NCBI GenBank assembly: GCA_010093685.1 | Contig: MU006232.1 | Location: 349,017-413,016 of the forward strand | Reading direction: 5' to 3' | Length of the DNA: 64,000 nt | From: Ophiobolus disseminans | Taxonomy: Eukaryota; Ascomycota; Dothideomycetes; Pleosporales; Phaeosphaeriaceae | Shown here: positions 32,372-44,429 of the stretch, one piece after another | Layout of the letters: every line of letters begins with the position of its first letter | How positions within the stretch are numbered: the first letter of the stretch is position 1 | The notes under the pieces: model-generated | Told to the model about the DNA's origin: nothing | What the model saw: the letters and a program-made list of their open reading frames with translations, nothing else | The model's database searches: none | Program-made: the position numbers and the translations under genes

Positions 32372-32484
32372 AGGGCCTTGATATGTGGCAGTCATGCCAT
32401 GCATAGTGAAAAGGGTGCGCTCTAGGTTAACATATAGGTATAAGTGCGTGTGTTGTTGGGGCAGAGATGTGTACTCTAGGTAGG

Positions 32485-32590
32485 TAGACTACGTTCTCAG
32501 TGAGGGTTAGCTAGGCTTCTGGTACTCTGGCATGGGGACTGGCAAACGGGATGCGCAGAGGAAGGTATACCGCAATGTGCATGCCCTGCG
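32485..32590. repeat. Diverged direct duplication, copy 2
   Basis: Partner of 32266-32371, beginning tagactacgtt. The gap-free alignment over the whole unit suggests a segmental duplication followed by substitutions only. Confidence 0.75.
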
Positions 32591-34840
32591 CACCAGTCAT
32601 GCTGTAGTTCTCCATGTTCAGCGTTGTCTCTGTGTCAGTTAGTGAAGCATGTGGTCAGGCGGATTTCGAGCTGGTCGATAATGTCCCGCGTCTGCTGTTC
32701 AATGGAAGGCTTGGTATTCCGACGCTTGGTTTTCTGTGTTTATCTCTCGGGCTTATCAACATCTCAATCCACAAAAATACCGCGTTAATTGTGGAGACGC
32801 AGACACAAGACTCATGGCATAGGAGTGGCACTTGGCAATGGCCGAGTGCAGGCAAAGCATCTAGAGTCGTTGACCCAAGACGCCGCCGAGGTAGGTCAAA
32901 TGAAGAGGAAATATCGGGCCATGGTGTGGATTCGATGGAACAACTGGCGACGGAACGAATCCATGTAAGAAGTAGAGGACGAAGTTTGCATAGAGAAAGT
33001 TAAGCGGACCACGATACGATATTGGATGCGAAAGGGGCAGGCGGCATCAAAATGTCGTACGATTGTTCAAAACCACAAGAAATTCACGAAGCGTGTAAAG
33101 TGCCCAGCCAGAACGACGATGCTGGGCATGGTGTTGAAGTAAGGCCGAGGTAGGGTCGCCGTTACACTACCTAGGGATATAGCCGCTAGCAACACGTGGA
33201 GACCAAGCGTGCCCGTGGTGCGGAGAATGAAACCGGCCCTATTTTTGCGACACCTGCCAACGGGTGAACTGCGATCGTCGCTGACATCCAACGTCAACTC
33301 TCCTTCGCTCAAGCAAGCTAATTGCGCAACGCAATTGTCATCTTGGACGCCCTCGTACGTACCCGTGGAGGCGGTGTTTAAGCTTACCTGGGCACGCACT
33401 CCCGTTGTACTACAGCCTACCCGCGAATTGGCGCTGCACGTCGGCCCCGACCCCCAGGCCATGAGGCCGTCAATTCACTCTCTTGGCTGCTATGCGAAAA
33501 CCAAAAAAGCTCCGCTGCAACTTGGCAACTGGCCTGTCAAAAGACAACTCCACACAAGGTGGCGAATCCAACCAAGCTAAGCGCCACAAGAAACGCGGCC
33601 ACCGCAATCTTTGCCTGAACATCGCGTTCTCGCCCTCTCCTCGCCAATCCTGCTCGTTTCAAAAGTGGGCTGATTTTGAGGAGTGCAGGCAACACGTTGT
33701 TTGAGGCTCGGCAAGTGGACAAACTCTTTGGAGGCGAGAAACGTTTGAAGTTGCTTAGGAGGCGGCAATAGACAGCCTCTTGTAGTGCGGCACGTGCTAG
33801 GAGGATGACATGCCCTGTCGTGTCGCAACGCGAGCAAGTGACAAGTTCCTGAAGAGGATTGTGGCTGGCGCGTCTTGCCAAGGGGTCTGTATGAGCCTGA
33901 AGGCATCTGTTTCAGGCCTGGGTTCTGGGCTTCAGACTCCCTCTCCGCATACTAAGCGAGAAGCACCTATTTCGAGGCCTGCTCACAAGAACAACATTAT
34001 TTGGAACAAAAGACTCGAAGAGATGACGATGTAAATCCGTAAGCCATGTCCAAGGTCGGAGCCGGAGCATCAGCGAATCTCGCTGTGGCGCAAGCAACGG
34101 CTCTCGCAAGCAACACCTCCAATCCGTGCCCGCCGCATGTCATCTCCAGATCAGCGCTTTGTATTTCCAACCAGGACCCCTAAGCACCTGTCACAGATGT
34201 CTTACCCCTGTCCAACCGCTCTGGGCGTTCCCAAAGTACAACAATCCTCCTTGGCACACAGTCGGTCTGGGCTGCGCTCCTCTCATCTCGACAATCAAGC
34301 TCCCGCACTCAAGGGATGGCGTTTCTCGGAGCCTTTCATGTGTGACTTGGCTCGGCGAGGAGCTCTTGGCCCTGCAACAGCGGAGGGAACAGACGAGGGT
34401 TTGGTTTCGTTAGCCATGCACATGTTACCAAGAGCATGGCATAGCACTTGTCCGGGCTGATGTTATATGCTTGGTATTTCCGTTGCAGGCTTGAGCATCT
34501 GGAATCAGCCTCTCACCTCGTGCGCTTTCTTTGCCTTTCTTGTCTTCTCTTCTAAGCCTCCATTCTTTTCTCCGGCAGCGCCGCCTTTCATTACGTTCAT
34601 TCCGGACCTGAATTCTCCACTGTCTTTCAATCTATCTTTCGGAGCCGAACCAGGTAGATCCTGTAGTCATTGCTGTACTGTCATTGCTGTGCACGTTGAT
34701 CGTCAGCACTCCTTTCTACACTTTGTGCTAGTACATAAGCACTCAATCGTCCCGCTCTTTAGTCGCTCACCAGTATAATTGTTTACGGCACTCGATTCCC
34801 ATACAGCATTCAAGCTTGTTTCAGCACTTCACATATCACC

Positions 34841-36005
34841 ATGCGTTACTCATCTTTCCTCTTTGCCAGTACGGCATCAGCAACCTGTCTTCATGGCCTG
34901 TCAATGTTCGCAAAGCGTGCCGAGAACGCAGAAGGCGGCGTCAAGATTGGAACTTTCGGTTATAACAATGCCGCGAATGGTCCTTTCAACTGGGCAACGC
35001 TTGCTGTCGAGAACGAAGCTTGCAAGATTGGAAAAAATCAGTCACCCATCAACGTCGGTATGTACTCAAAACATCAATACCAGTAGTCATCTATCACTGA
35101 CACATAACAGATGACTCCGTCAAAGTCGCGACAGATAAGCCCAAGCTCAACATACCCGAACAAGAAGTTGAGTTCGAGAACCTTGGAACCACAATCGAGG
35201 TCATTGTAAACGGTACCACCACAGTCGCAGGATCAGAATTCCAACTCGTCCAATTTCACATGCACACACCGTCTGAGCACCACCTTAACGGCGAATACCA
35301 CCCTCTCGAAGTCCACATGGTTCATCAAGGTGTCGGTAAGTCAAGTCGTACCAACACGCACCAACCACCAGCTAACCACCGCCACCCGCAGCCGACCCCA
35401 CCCAACTCGCCGTCGTAGCCCTCATGTTCCAAGTCTCAGCCGGCGAATCCTCCTCAATCATCAAGTCGCTCTCGTCCAGCGTCGCCGCCATCTCCACACC
35501 CGGCACCAAGACCGCCATCCCCGGCGGCATCGACTTCAGCGACGTGCTCGCCAAGATCGAATCCTCAGACATCCTCCAGTACAGCGGCTCGCTCACCACG
35601 CCCCCTTGCGCCGAGGGCGTAACTTTCATGATCGTCAAGGACCCACTCGACATCTCCGTCGCAGACTTCAACGCCATCAAGAGCGTCGTAAAGTTCAACG
35701 CGCGCTACATCCAGAACAACCTCGGTGGCGCAAACATGCTCGAAGTGGGCACGCTGGCCGGCACAGCCGGCGCGTTCCCTGTGAGTGGCAACGCAACGCT
35801 CGAGCTGAGCAATGGCACTGCGACTGAAGACTCTGCATCCCCGGTTATGACGCCCGGTCAGAAATTCACGGTTACCGAGTTGCACGGTCAGGTACGTGGT
35901 GGCAGCTGGCGCCTGAGCGTGGATGTGCAGGTAGACTGATTTGTTGCGTTCTTATAGCCTACGAACATCGCTGCTGTTGTCGCGATCAGGAAGCGCAAGT
36001 ACTAG
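34841..36005 (+). CDS. Alpha-class carbonic anhydrase, secreted
   Basis: Interconverts CO2 and bicarbonate outside the cell. Four exons join in frame: 34841-35057, 35111-35335, 35392-35891 and 35958-36005, giving 329 residues. The N-terminus is a probable signal peptide (MRYSSFLFASTASATCLHG) followed by a Lys-Arg site. The alpha-CA fold shows FGYNNAANGPFNWATL, CKIGKNQSPINV, and the zinc ligands in QFHMHTPSEHHLNG and PLEVHMVHQ (His, His, then His). YSGSLTTPPCAEGVTFMIV is the conserved C-terminal Thr/Pro-Pro-Cys segment. The two cysteines CKIG and PPCAEG are placed to form the usual disulphide. The protein ends with a short basic exon (AIRKRKY). Fungi mostly rely on beta-class enzymes, so this is an additional, extracellular one. 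Confidence 0.92.
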
Positions 36006-36266
36006 CTGTGCTGGAGGTGTTTCGCTGTTGATATTGTGTTCTGGTGCGGGGGTAACGTTTCTTAGAATGTAGGAGTTGTTCTGGGCGATTGGGATTGTGG
36101 CGTAGAATATACCATGGTTGCGTTGAATATATACACGATGAGTTGGCTCAATTGGCGTTCGAGGGTGATTAGAACTCTTTAGTGCAGGCGCGATAATAAT
36201 GTACGCTATTAACCGACGCGTCGAATTATTTACATGAAACTTATAATTCTATGTACAAGATGATCT

Positions 36267-39200
36267 TTATCGTACTTCTCTGAAGCGATCGTAACTCGTA
36301 TCTTCATGCCTTAAGCTCCGTCCAAAATATCCCGCGCCACCATCATCTTCCCCATCGTCCCTCTCATCCCTACCAACAAGTGGCTGACGACTATTACTCG
36401 CCCTCAAGACCTCATCAGCATCCAATGGGGTCGCAGGAATGCTTACGTCAACGAAGCCGTCCGCTGGTGGAGCTTGTTGATAGCCCTGAGCATACGATGT
36501 GCCCTGTTCGGGCTCTTCGATCTCTCCTAGTCGTGTCAAGCTCGAACTTCTCGAGCCGGCCGCATCTCTGTGTCTATATTGCCCCATGTCGGTCAGTGTG
36601 GTGAATGTAGACGGCGTTCCAGGCCGGGAGCTAAAGTCATCCGGACGGCCGTATAATTCGCCATCGCCGCCAAACTGCTCCCTGAATTCAGCGCGCTTCT
36701 TGAAGTTTTCGAAGTCGAGGTCATCTTCGGCAACGATTTCCACGTTCGGCATGTTTTGTCCGGCATCCAAAGGCTTGCGAGGCTCTTCCATCTCGAACGT
36801 GTCGCCGTAGCCAAGGGTCGCTGGTCTCGCGCGATCGGTAGATTGGCGATGAGGTGCTTCGAAAATGTCGTGACCGGCAGTCGAGCGGTTGCTGTAAACC
36901 TCCTTGAGAAGATGCTGGGACTTTGCATGCACCATCGGCGTAAGGAGCTTCTTGTAAAGTGCGGGATGTCCGTATCTACTTGCGATCTTTTGGTTTCTCT
37001 TCGACTCCGGATGATTGGGGTGCTGCGACCCTTCCAGGTCGGAATAAGGTATCGTGGAGTAGTACAGCAACTTATCGTCGTAAGACTTTTTGCAGAACCA
37101 CTTGAAAGCAGCGAGCATTAATGGCAAAGGTATCATCGCGTACAGCATGTCGCCGTTCTCAATAGAGTTGATTGAGCCAACGCCGCGCGCACCTACCACA
37201 AGAGCGATCACGGCATTCGCCAACAATACCGCGAATAGCATGCGGTTGACAAGGAGCTTCCAGAATCGTCCTCCAGACTCGGTCTTGGTGATGAAGACAT
37301 ACTGGAGAAGGTATTTCTTGAATATGCAGTCCATTGCCAAGTAAAAGGCTGTTACTGGCAAGATGACAGGCTGAAGTGTGCCCATACATAGCCCCACCGT
37401 CGATACGAACAAGTAGTTGTTGTAGTAATCTGCGTATGGGAATGGTTGAGGCGCACTGAGCTCGATCAGTTCCCGGGGTGTGGGCGAAGAGAATGTACGC
37501 TGCATCCAGCGCCAACTCATAATCCAAACTTGAGACAGGTCAATGGCTGCACCAAGGTTTCTTTGCATTTGCCATGTCAGCCCTAATGATGTCAGTCTCC
37601 ATTTCGTGTGGGAATGGTACGTTGTGCTTACAGAATGTAGAAACACTACACAACCCCGTCATTATCTGTGTAAAGAGATGACCGTCTTGAATAGCTTGCC
37701 AAACACCTCTGTCTTGCGCTGCGATCACTGAAGCTACAAATCGCCACGCGCTGCCGAAGACGGAGAACACGAGGAGGTTGTTGAAAACGAAGAAGGCGTA
37801 AAGGCGAGCAGTAACTAGACGATTAAACCACTTAGCATGGGTCTTATATGCAACTCTTTGTTGGCGTGACTTACCATGACGCTCTCTGGATGTCTTCGAT
37901 ACGTCGCCCGCATGTGTGAACAGCCGACGAAAAACGATCGGAACGCCCATGTACATCAACGTCTGGACAGATGGTGCCAAGATACCTTGAGCTATCGCCC
38001 AGCCGGTGGGATGCGCTGTAAGATTTGTCTGAAATGCTGGCCACACCAGTGCGAGATGATTGAAGTCTGAAAGGAACACGGAGGTAAGCATGTTGGGTAC
38101 GATGAAGGCGATCGTGAACAGCAGTATCCAGACTCCATCCCAGAATTTTCTAATCCGGCGAGTCTTGCGACTCATTGCAAGATTTTGCCACAAAAGGTCG
38201 TGTGGCTTCGGTGCTAGATAGACGTCGCAGCCTCCCGGTCCTTTCTTCCTCGTCGCATAGGCAACTGCGTGGGCGTCCTCAATATGTGTGTAGGATGCGA
38301 AGCCATACGACATGGGGTTGCGCATGTCGACGCTCTCTCGCACCTCCCTGATTGAGACTTCCAGACGTGCGATCCGCTCCGTGAAATAGTCTATCGCATC
38401 CACGTTGTCTTTGCCATGGCTAGCTTCGTCCTCTTTAGCGACCTTGCAGGTAGGTCGTGCAGCCGGAAGTTGGTTAGGATTACGAAGATATCTTGCAAGA
38501 TGCCTTTCGAGCTTGCGCACTGCTTCGCCGTGCGACTCAATCAGCTTCGGTAGGTCCTTTACGTTACGACTGATGGCAGTACGAGGAACGTCATCCGTTT
38601 GCTTAGATCGTTCGATAAGCTCGACTATACCAGTATCGGTGCGAGATGATTTGGGGATGTGTGTGAGCTTGCGCAGTGTCAGTATAATCTCATAAATCTT
38701 CAAATGATAACATACCAAGAGTGATCTCGAATGCAGGCTAGCCTTGTATTCTTGGCTATTGAAGTATGCCCGCCTGAGCTTGAAAACTGCCCGGTAATTC
38801 CACCAAAGGAAAGAGCAGACAGTGAACTGAATTAGATACGCCACAATGACGAAAGCCCAGAACTTTGTGCCGAAGATGTATTGTGGCGTGATCTTCATCA
38901 GCGTAGGAATGTTGTGCCATTGCTCATAAAGAGGCGCTCCACCAACGACGGTGACTGGTATCAGGATGCCACATCCAAATACTGTAACCACTAAGAATAT
39001 ATTACGGATCATGCGCATGAACCGTAGGAAGATGACTGCGTCCAGTCCGATCTTATCCACAAGATCTTGCTCCTTGACATCCTTGATAGCAGACAGCCAA
39101 CTGAATGGCTTCTTCCCAAGCGGTATAGGTCGGTGTTTCTCGTCGGCATGCTTGGCTCTTGGAGCATATACGCGAGAGTTGCGTGGTCGCAGGAGGCAGA

Positions 39201-39409
39201 AAGCGAGGAAGAGTAGGCCAGATAATACGAAGCTGTATACGATAGCAGCGTATATGGAGTTTTGTTGCACCTAATGGAAGATTGTTAGTCACATACGGTA
39301 GCGTAGGAAATGATGTTTGACCGACTTGAGCTTGGAATGGGTCTGCAATCAGATTGAGGAACTTATCAGTAGTTGAAGTACCCCCATTTTGTCGACGCCC
39401 CAATTCCAT
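36267..39409 (-). CDS. CSC1/OSCA-type osmosensitive cation channel (RSN1_7TM family)
   Basis: Eleven-helix type membrane protein related to stress-gated Ca2+-permeable channels and TMEM63/TMEM16. Five exons join in frame: 39326-39409, 38716-39270, 37875-38667, 37632-37814 and 36267-37582, giving 976 residues. The first helix (SIYAAIVYSFVLSGLLFLAF) is followed by RPRNSRVYAPRAKHADEK, helices around FLVVTVFGCGILIPVTVV and FWAFVIVAYLIQFTVCSFLW, then a long cytosolic loop with TDTGIVELIERSKQ and ASYTHIEDAHAVAYATRKK. The RSN1_7TM pore region follows: PKPHDLLWQNLAMSRKTRRI, LLFTIAFIVPNMLTSVFLSD, PSVQTLMYMGVPIVFRRLF, FFVFNNLLVFSVFGSAWRFV and FPYADYYNNYLFVSTVGLCM. The ~220-residue C-terminal tail is hydrophilic. 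Ion selectivity cannot be told from sequence. Confidence 0.9.
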
Positions 39410-40684
39410 TTCTATTCGACAATCCTCCAAAACGAACGTGGGTATGAAGAAGACGCAGAAGGAAAAGAAGCACCGGAAGCACCGGAACTAGAGCTCTAGA
39501 AAAACAGAATAGTATTTTCGTTTCCGAGAATGAAGAGAAAAGTTGGAGACAGAGACCTTCTAGTTGCAAGGGCCGCAAAATATCCCGCTGCGACCCTCCC
39601 GAGGTCATCATCGTATTGTTGGGAGCGTTGTTGAACCCCTTCCGCGCATCGACGCTAAGACGTCATTTTCGACGATGACACTGCATTCTCCACAAAGAAC
39701 CTCGGGGAATTCTGCGCTTCATCATCGTGAGCAAGCTAAAGAAGGGCCTGTGGGCCAAAAATAGAAGATCGTGAAAGGATTTTCGACGATCGTGCCCCAG
39801 TTCCGCACCTCCATAAGCGTTGCTTGGCGAACATCGAGTTGACTACTTCGTAGTGCTGCATCGAATTTGACATTGGATGAAAGATTGCTTCTGTGGTACG
39901 CGCTGTAAGAATTGCACGCAAGGGCCTCCAAGGCTTGCCAAACAAGTGCTCACACAGCCGCTAAGAGCGGTCTTGGGTCGTGATGTCATCCTTTGAACGG
40001 CTGGTGCTTGCACTAAACATGTCGCTCTTTATTTAGAGTCTGTTCGTTTCTCGACAGAAAAATATAGCCATTTCCAACGAAATTGGAAACCTCTCATGAT
40101 ATGCTCTGTTCTTGAACATTTATTCGCTTTCTCAGACTGAGGAGGTAGTAGACCTCGGTACATTTTGGATGGCACGTGGCGGAGAGCTTAATCGCCCGCA
40201 GGTCCATGGATTGACTACCTAGATACAATTAAGCCTTACACCGAATTTCAATTTCATGATCATCAGGTTGCAGACTTGTCAATTTAGGAAGTTTGGTCGA
40301 TTCGACACAAACATATAAAGTCTCCGCGGATGGTGAACAGGGACAAGGTGGCGGTGCATGCGGCTGTTGTTACAGGGTACGAAACTGCAGGTGGGCGGCA
40401 CCTGAGTAATAGCGCGGTTCAGCCTTGGCCATCCTCCATCGGTCGACAACCAGACTCACGTATATCAGCTAAATCTTCTTACCTCCAAATTACCTGTTCT
40501 TCCTTCTAGCAGACTACCTAGGTAACGATCTGTTACGTCTTGACACGGTCGCCTGAACCTTTCAACGTCGCCCATTACCGGTACGAGATCGGCCGACTCG
40601 GCCACCTCTCGACCGCAGAACAGGAGCGAGAACAACAACGAGCAGTATACGGGCGAACTAGCCTCCGTCACTACTTTTTTCTAT
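39410..40684. other. Divergent intergenic region
   Basis: 1.27 kb carrying the promoters of the channel gene (left) and the kinase fusion (right). Moderately AT-rich; short frames only. Confidence 0.45.
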
Positions 40685-43462
40685 ATGATGGGTCGTCGCG
40701 ACGTCAGATCGCCCGACAGCAGCAGCAATGTTAATGGTCAATACAACCCCGAAAACGCGACTGATGGAGCCACGACTATGACTACAGTTCGGGCAGGTAC
40801 TGAAGAGAGGCAACACAAAGAACCCTCCGATGGAAGTCGAGCAGCCGGCAAGAGACCACCAGTTTCGTTAATCGAGGAGGCCTCGCATGAATTGAGTCAG
40901 ATCCATGCTGCCGGACATCATCGACTACCTGCAAGCACTACGGTAAAAAAGTTAGAGTCCCTGGAAAGCCGCCTATCTAAAGTTTTGCTCGAAGATCCCG
41001 AATCATTTGCGTCTGAGGACGAATTCATGATGTCTCTTCATAGAGCAGAGATATGGGAAAAGCTTGGAGTCTACGACATGGCGGATAGCTTTTATCGCAT
41101 GGCGTTTCCATTTCTCTATGACTATCCTATGGCACCGGAAGATATAAACGATCTTCATACATATCTGCTGAACATACCAAAAGATTATCATTCCTTCGCA
41201 CTGGTCAAATGGATCACCTTCTCTGCGCAGAACCAGCGCAATCTCGATCAGGCCGAGCACCTTCTCCGATCGATTCCATGGATACTCACAGCAACTCCTG
41301 CTGTGCGTTTCCATGACGCTGATCAGTGCATGTTGCTACTTTGTACCATGCAGGTGTTGAACGCTCAGGGCAGCTACGATGAATCCGCCAAGTATCACCC
41401 GATTATGGTGGCTCTGTATGGCAACGTCATGGATGAAGTCAGTCTCAGGTTGTTCGAGTATGAAAGAACAATTACCAACGCAGGTCTTGGGTTGCAAAGC
41501 AAGGCCTGTAAGGGATTCGTGATATCTCTAGCCCAGAGTGCTATAAAGGACGGGCTATGGCATCGACGGACGTTGGAAACGCTATACCACTTCGGCAAAA
41601 CGCTCAAGAACTGGGGTCATGAAGAAGTTGCTATGACAGTTCTAGCGGAGTGCTGCCGCGGTACATTCTATCGATTTGGGAGATTACACCCTTTGTCTAC
41701 GAGAGTGTACACTGAGTTTTGCCGTTGTAAGGGGGCACATGAGCACAAGCAAGATCTGTGGCGGTTTGGTGACCCGGATTACAGTGAGAAGAGAAGACGT
41801 TTGCTCGCGTACGAGCATACATATCTTCGTACGATCGTGGATATCCTCGAACCCATTCCCGATGTAGACTATGACAGTTTACAAGAAGCGCTGCACCAAG
41901 GCTTTGCTTCGGTGCCCTCATTACGTCGCGGCTTGTCTTACTGTCGGACAATAGCACGGTGTGCCTGTCTCATAGAGCAAGATTTTGCTGAGGATATTTT
42001 GAAAGATTTGTTCTCTCATCAAAGTGAACGAACGGGTTGGAATCTCATTCTCGAAAGCCTAGAGGAAATCATCATTCATTACAAGACTGGAAGCAAAGAT
42101 GCAGCTGCGAAGTTGACGAAAAAGTTGTTGGCAAATATGGAAAGTCTGCCCACCGCGGAATACAAAGCGCGCCGTATAAGAGCCGTTCATAACCGACTGA
42201 CTTCGCTGAACCTCACGCATTTCCCCCTTGGTGTTCTCACGACAGAACCACGTTTGATATCAGAACAAGCTTCTGAGACACTGGGTGCGGGAACATATGC
42301 TGTTGTCGATACTGTAGAGATTGGAGACCGAGCCTATGCTCGCAAAGCAGTGGCGTTGCCTCGTTATCGCCAGCAGCAAATCCGGAAAGCAATCCAAAAC
42401 GAGATTGATGTTATTCGCGCGCTGGACCATCCTCACATCATCCGAGTTCACTTGACGTATGAGGATAAGTCTCGATTCTTCATTGTCATGGAGCCTCTCG
42501 CAGATTGTGACCTGGAGAACTTCTTACTTCAACAGTCCGCGATACCTCCCACCGACGCGCAAGCACGTATGATTTGCAAATGGCTTATATGCTTGTCTAA
42601 CACACTAGCATATATTCACTCAAAAGGCATACGTCACAAGGACATCAAACCCCGCAATATCTTGGTGCAAGGCGAGGAAGTCATATTTGCCGATTTTGGC
42701 TCCAGCCACGTCTTCCTGGACGAAGGAGACAGCACAACGGAAGGCCCGTCATTTGGGCATACTAAGATGTATTGCGCTCCAGAGGTCATCAATCAGGGCA
42801 GAAGAAACCGTTCTACCGATGTTTTCTCGCTGGGTTGCGTCTTCACTGAGCTAGTCGTGTGGCTCTCAGGATTGGAGATATCCATGTGGCATGATCATCG
42901 AGAGACCGTCACGGGCGGCGTATCCACCAATTCATACTACGCATCATTGGAGAAAGTCGAAACATGGTTCTTGGATGCTAAGCGCAAGGAACTCTACCTG
43001 CTTATGTATGAGAATGTGTTGTCGAAAGTGTTATGCAGAAACCCTGCGACCAGGATAACTGCGGCGGAAGTTAGCAGACAGACTATTCAGATACTGAAAC
43101 AGTTATCTACCGGATACCAGAAATGCTCCGAATGCCGTCTCGACATGTGGATTGGGGCGGAATCTGATGAGTGCTCTGGGCTCTCGACTTCATCGTCCTC
43201 AACACGGAGGACCGATGATCCAAATGATGGCCGCGCCCGGGCCATCGACGGACAGGAAGCTGAGGATGAACGACCTTTTGCTGCTTTTGACAACCTTGTT
43301 ATAGCCAAAAATGGCTACGTCGAAGAAAAGAACGGCAATATTGTTGGACGTGTCGTTGAAGGTAACCGCGACGGGCTGGCTGGCTTCGTCGTTGATAAGT
43401 ATGGCGACGTCATGGATAGCAAAGGCGCTGTGGTCGGCCGCGCCGAGCCCATTCCTGTCTGA
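40685..43462 (+). CDS. Helical-repeat protein kinase with DUF3659-like C-terminus
   Basis: Single exon, 925 residues. Residues 1-60 are polar and disordered. About 60-500 is an all-helical region with TPR-like pairs (FASEDEFMMSLHRAEIWEKL, LGVYDMADSFYRMAFPFL, RNLDQAEHLLRSIPWILTA, LNAQGSYDESAKYHPIMVAL). A protein kinase domain spans about 525-810: Gly loop LGAGTYAVV, Lys in YARKAVAL, hinge FFIVMEPLADCDLENFL, catalytic loop GIRHKDIKPRNIL, FADFGSS, TKMYCAPEVI and DVFSLGCVF. All catalytic residues are present. HKD replaces HRD, so it is a non-RD kinase. The last ~60 residues (KNGNIVGRVVEG ... YGDVMDSKGAVVGRAEP) are two short repeats like fungal DUF3659/LEA-type units. I do not know a named orthologue. 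It lies beside OPT and TPR relics, in an accessory block. Confidence 0.83.
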   Translation: MMGRRDVRSPDSSSNVNGQYNPENATDGATTMTTVRAGTEERQHKEPSDGSRAAGKRPPVSLIEEASHELSQIHAAGHHRLPASTTVKKLESLESRLSKVLLEDPESFASEDEFMMSLHRAEIWEKLGVYDMADSFYRMAFPFLYDYPMAPEDINDLHTYLLNIPKDYHSFALVKWITFSAQNQRNLDQAEHLLRSIPWILTATPAVRFHDADQCMLLLCTMQVLNAQGSYDESAKYHPIMVALYGNVMDEVSLRLFEYERTITNAGLGLQSKACKGFVISLAQSAIKDGLWHRRTLETLYHFGKTLKNWGHEEVAMTVLAECCRGTFYRFGRLHPLSTRVYTEFCRCKGAHEHKQDLWRFGDPDYSEKRRRLLAYEHTYLRTIVDILEPIPDVDYDSLQEALHQGFASVPSLRRGLSYCRTIARCACLIEQDFAEDILKDLFSHQSERTGWNLILESLEEIIIHYKTGSKDAAAKLTKKLLANMESLPTAEYKARRIRAVHNRLTSLNLTHFPLGVLTTEPRLISEQASETLGAGTYAVVDTVEIGDRAYARKAVALPRYRQQQIRKAIQNEIDVIRALDHPHIIRVHLTYEDKSRFFIVMEPLADCDLENFLLQQSAIPPTDAQARMICKWLICLSNTLAYIHSKGIRHKDIKPRNILVQGEEVIFADFGSSHVFLDEGDSTTEGPSFGHTKMYCAPEVINQGRRNRSTDVFSLGCVFTELVVWLSGLEISMWHDHRETVTGGVSTNSYYASLEKVETWFLDAKRKELYLLMYENVLSKVLCRNPATRITAAEVSRQTIQILKQLSTGYQKCSECRLDMWIGAESDECSGLSTSSSSTRRTDDPNDGRARAIDGQEAEDERPFAAFDNLVIAKNGYVEEKNGNIVGRVVEGNRDGLAGFVVDKYGDVMDSKGAVVGRAEPIPV

Positions 43463-43924
43463 TACTATACTCGCGGAGTAGAATGACGGTCTCCTGCGAT
43501 TAGCCGACGCTTCTGAATGCAACTTCACTATCCTTCATCACCTTCGCAGTAATACTCTACCAAGGGCAAGTACCATCGCCATGCCACACCGTCTCATTAT
43601 GTACAGTCATAGCTGTGGAACTCCAAATTAGAGTCGCTTCTACCTCACCACCTATATTTGCTTCAAACACTGGAATGAATCTCACCCGCTACTCCACTCT
43701 CGTAGCGCCATGTATATTTCAGCTCATACTTGATCAATTCGGCCAAGATTCACTTACACGAGCCACATTTTTGACCGTTACGGGCGTTATATATGGAATG
43801 AAAGACACTAGTGCTGGGGATGGTAGTGTAAGCCGGGAAACATAGGGATTCTTTGAACAAGAAGTAGTTTCGAAGAGGCGATACAATGATGACTTCGATA
43901 AGGCTTAAACCGACAGTCCGTATG

Positions 43925-44225
43925 GTGAGCTCTCAGAACGAGTAGGATGAATGGTCCGCCTTGTTTGGGTGTCGTTAGATATTCCAGACGAGGTATGATG
44001 CCGGATGTTCCGATAGTAAGAGGCGTAGTGCCAAATGATGAAGCAACAGTTGTGATGAGCGCATTGCCTTCCACGGTGAATGGCGATTCGATTCGTTGTT
44101 TGAATGCGCGAAAAACGCCATAGATAACCAATCCAGGCCTCGGGAAGGAAGTGTGAATCTAGATTGGAAAGCCGACGTCGTGTTCGCGAAACAAATAAAG
44201 GCGCCTTGCAATACGCCAAGAAAAG
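43925..44225 (-). pseudogene. Fragment of an oligopeptide transporter (OPT) family gene, frameshifted
   Basis: On the minus strand, LGVLQGAFICFANTTSAFQS and FTLPSRGLDWLSM (about 44110-44220) resemble the first membrane segment of fungal OPT transporters. In another frame, at about 43930-44125, GVFRAFKQRIESPFTVEG then NALITTVASSFGTTPLTIG and TSGIIPRLEYLTT resemble the next OPT segment, with its Glu-Asn-x2-hydrophobic-x-Thr-Val-like stretch. A frameshift near 44110-44130 separates the two. Nothing after about 43930 continues the family, and a full OPT protein needs more than 650 residues. Upstream, a hydrophobic frame (PISLAAVLLVLSAAFWQGA, about 44330-44390) might be another scrap. The family call is by eye; the broken state is clear. 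Confidence 0.5.
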
Positions 44226-44429
44226 ACAGCCCTGAATGTCAAAGCTATGCCGTTTTCACAAGAATATAGAGGGATTGATGCAACTTACCTTACAAACCAC
44301 AGTATGCTCAACGCGTGCGCCTTGCCAAAAAGCAGCGGAAAGGACGAGCAATACTGCAGCCAAGGAGATCGGAACCGGTGACATGAGACGCGAAGGCGAC
44401 ATTGGACAACCGCAGGCATGAGAGTGGCG

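Larger units (their letters stand above)
31476..34840. other. 3.4-kb gene-poor interval
   Basis: No gene supported. It contains the WD40 3' UTR, a (TTC)n tract at 31621-31657, the diverged duplication at 32266-32590, and at the right end the carbonic anhydrase promoter. Open frames up to 131 codons (for example 33067-33462 minus) lack recognisable motifs and overlap each other on both strands. Its size exceeds all other gaps here, so an unrecognised RNA gene or decayed element is possible. Confidence 0.5.

Noticed and set aside
33067..33580. Overlapping 131- and 123-codon frames on opposite strands in the gene desert
   Set aside because: No recognisable motif on either strand; the two frames overlap, and composition is similar to surrounding non-coding sequence.
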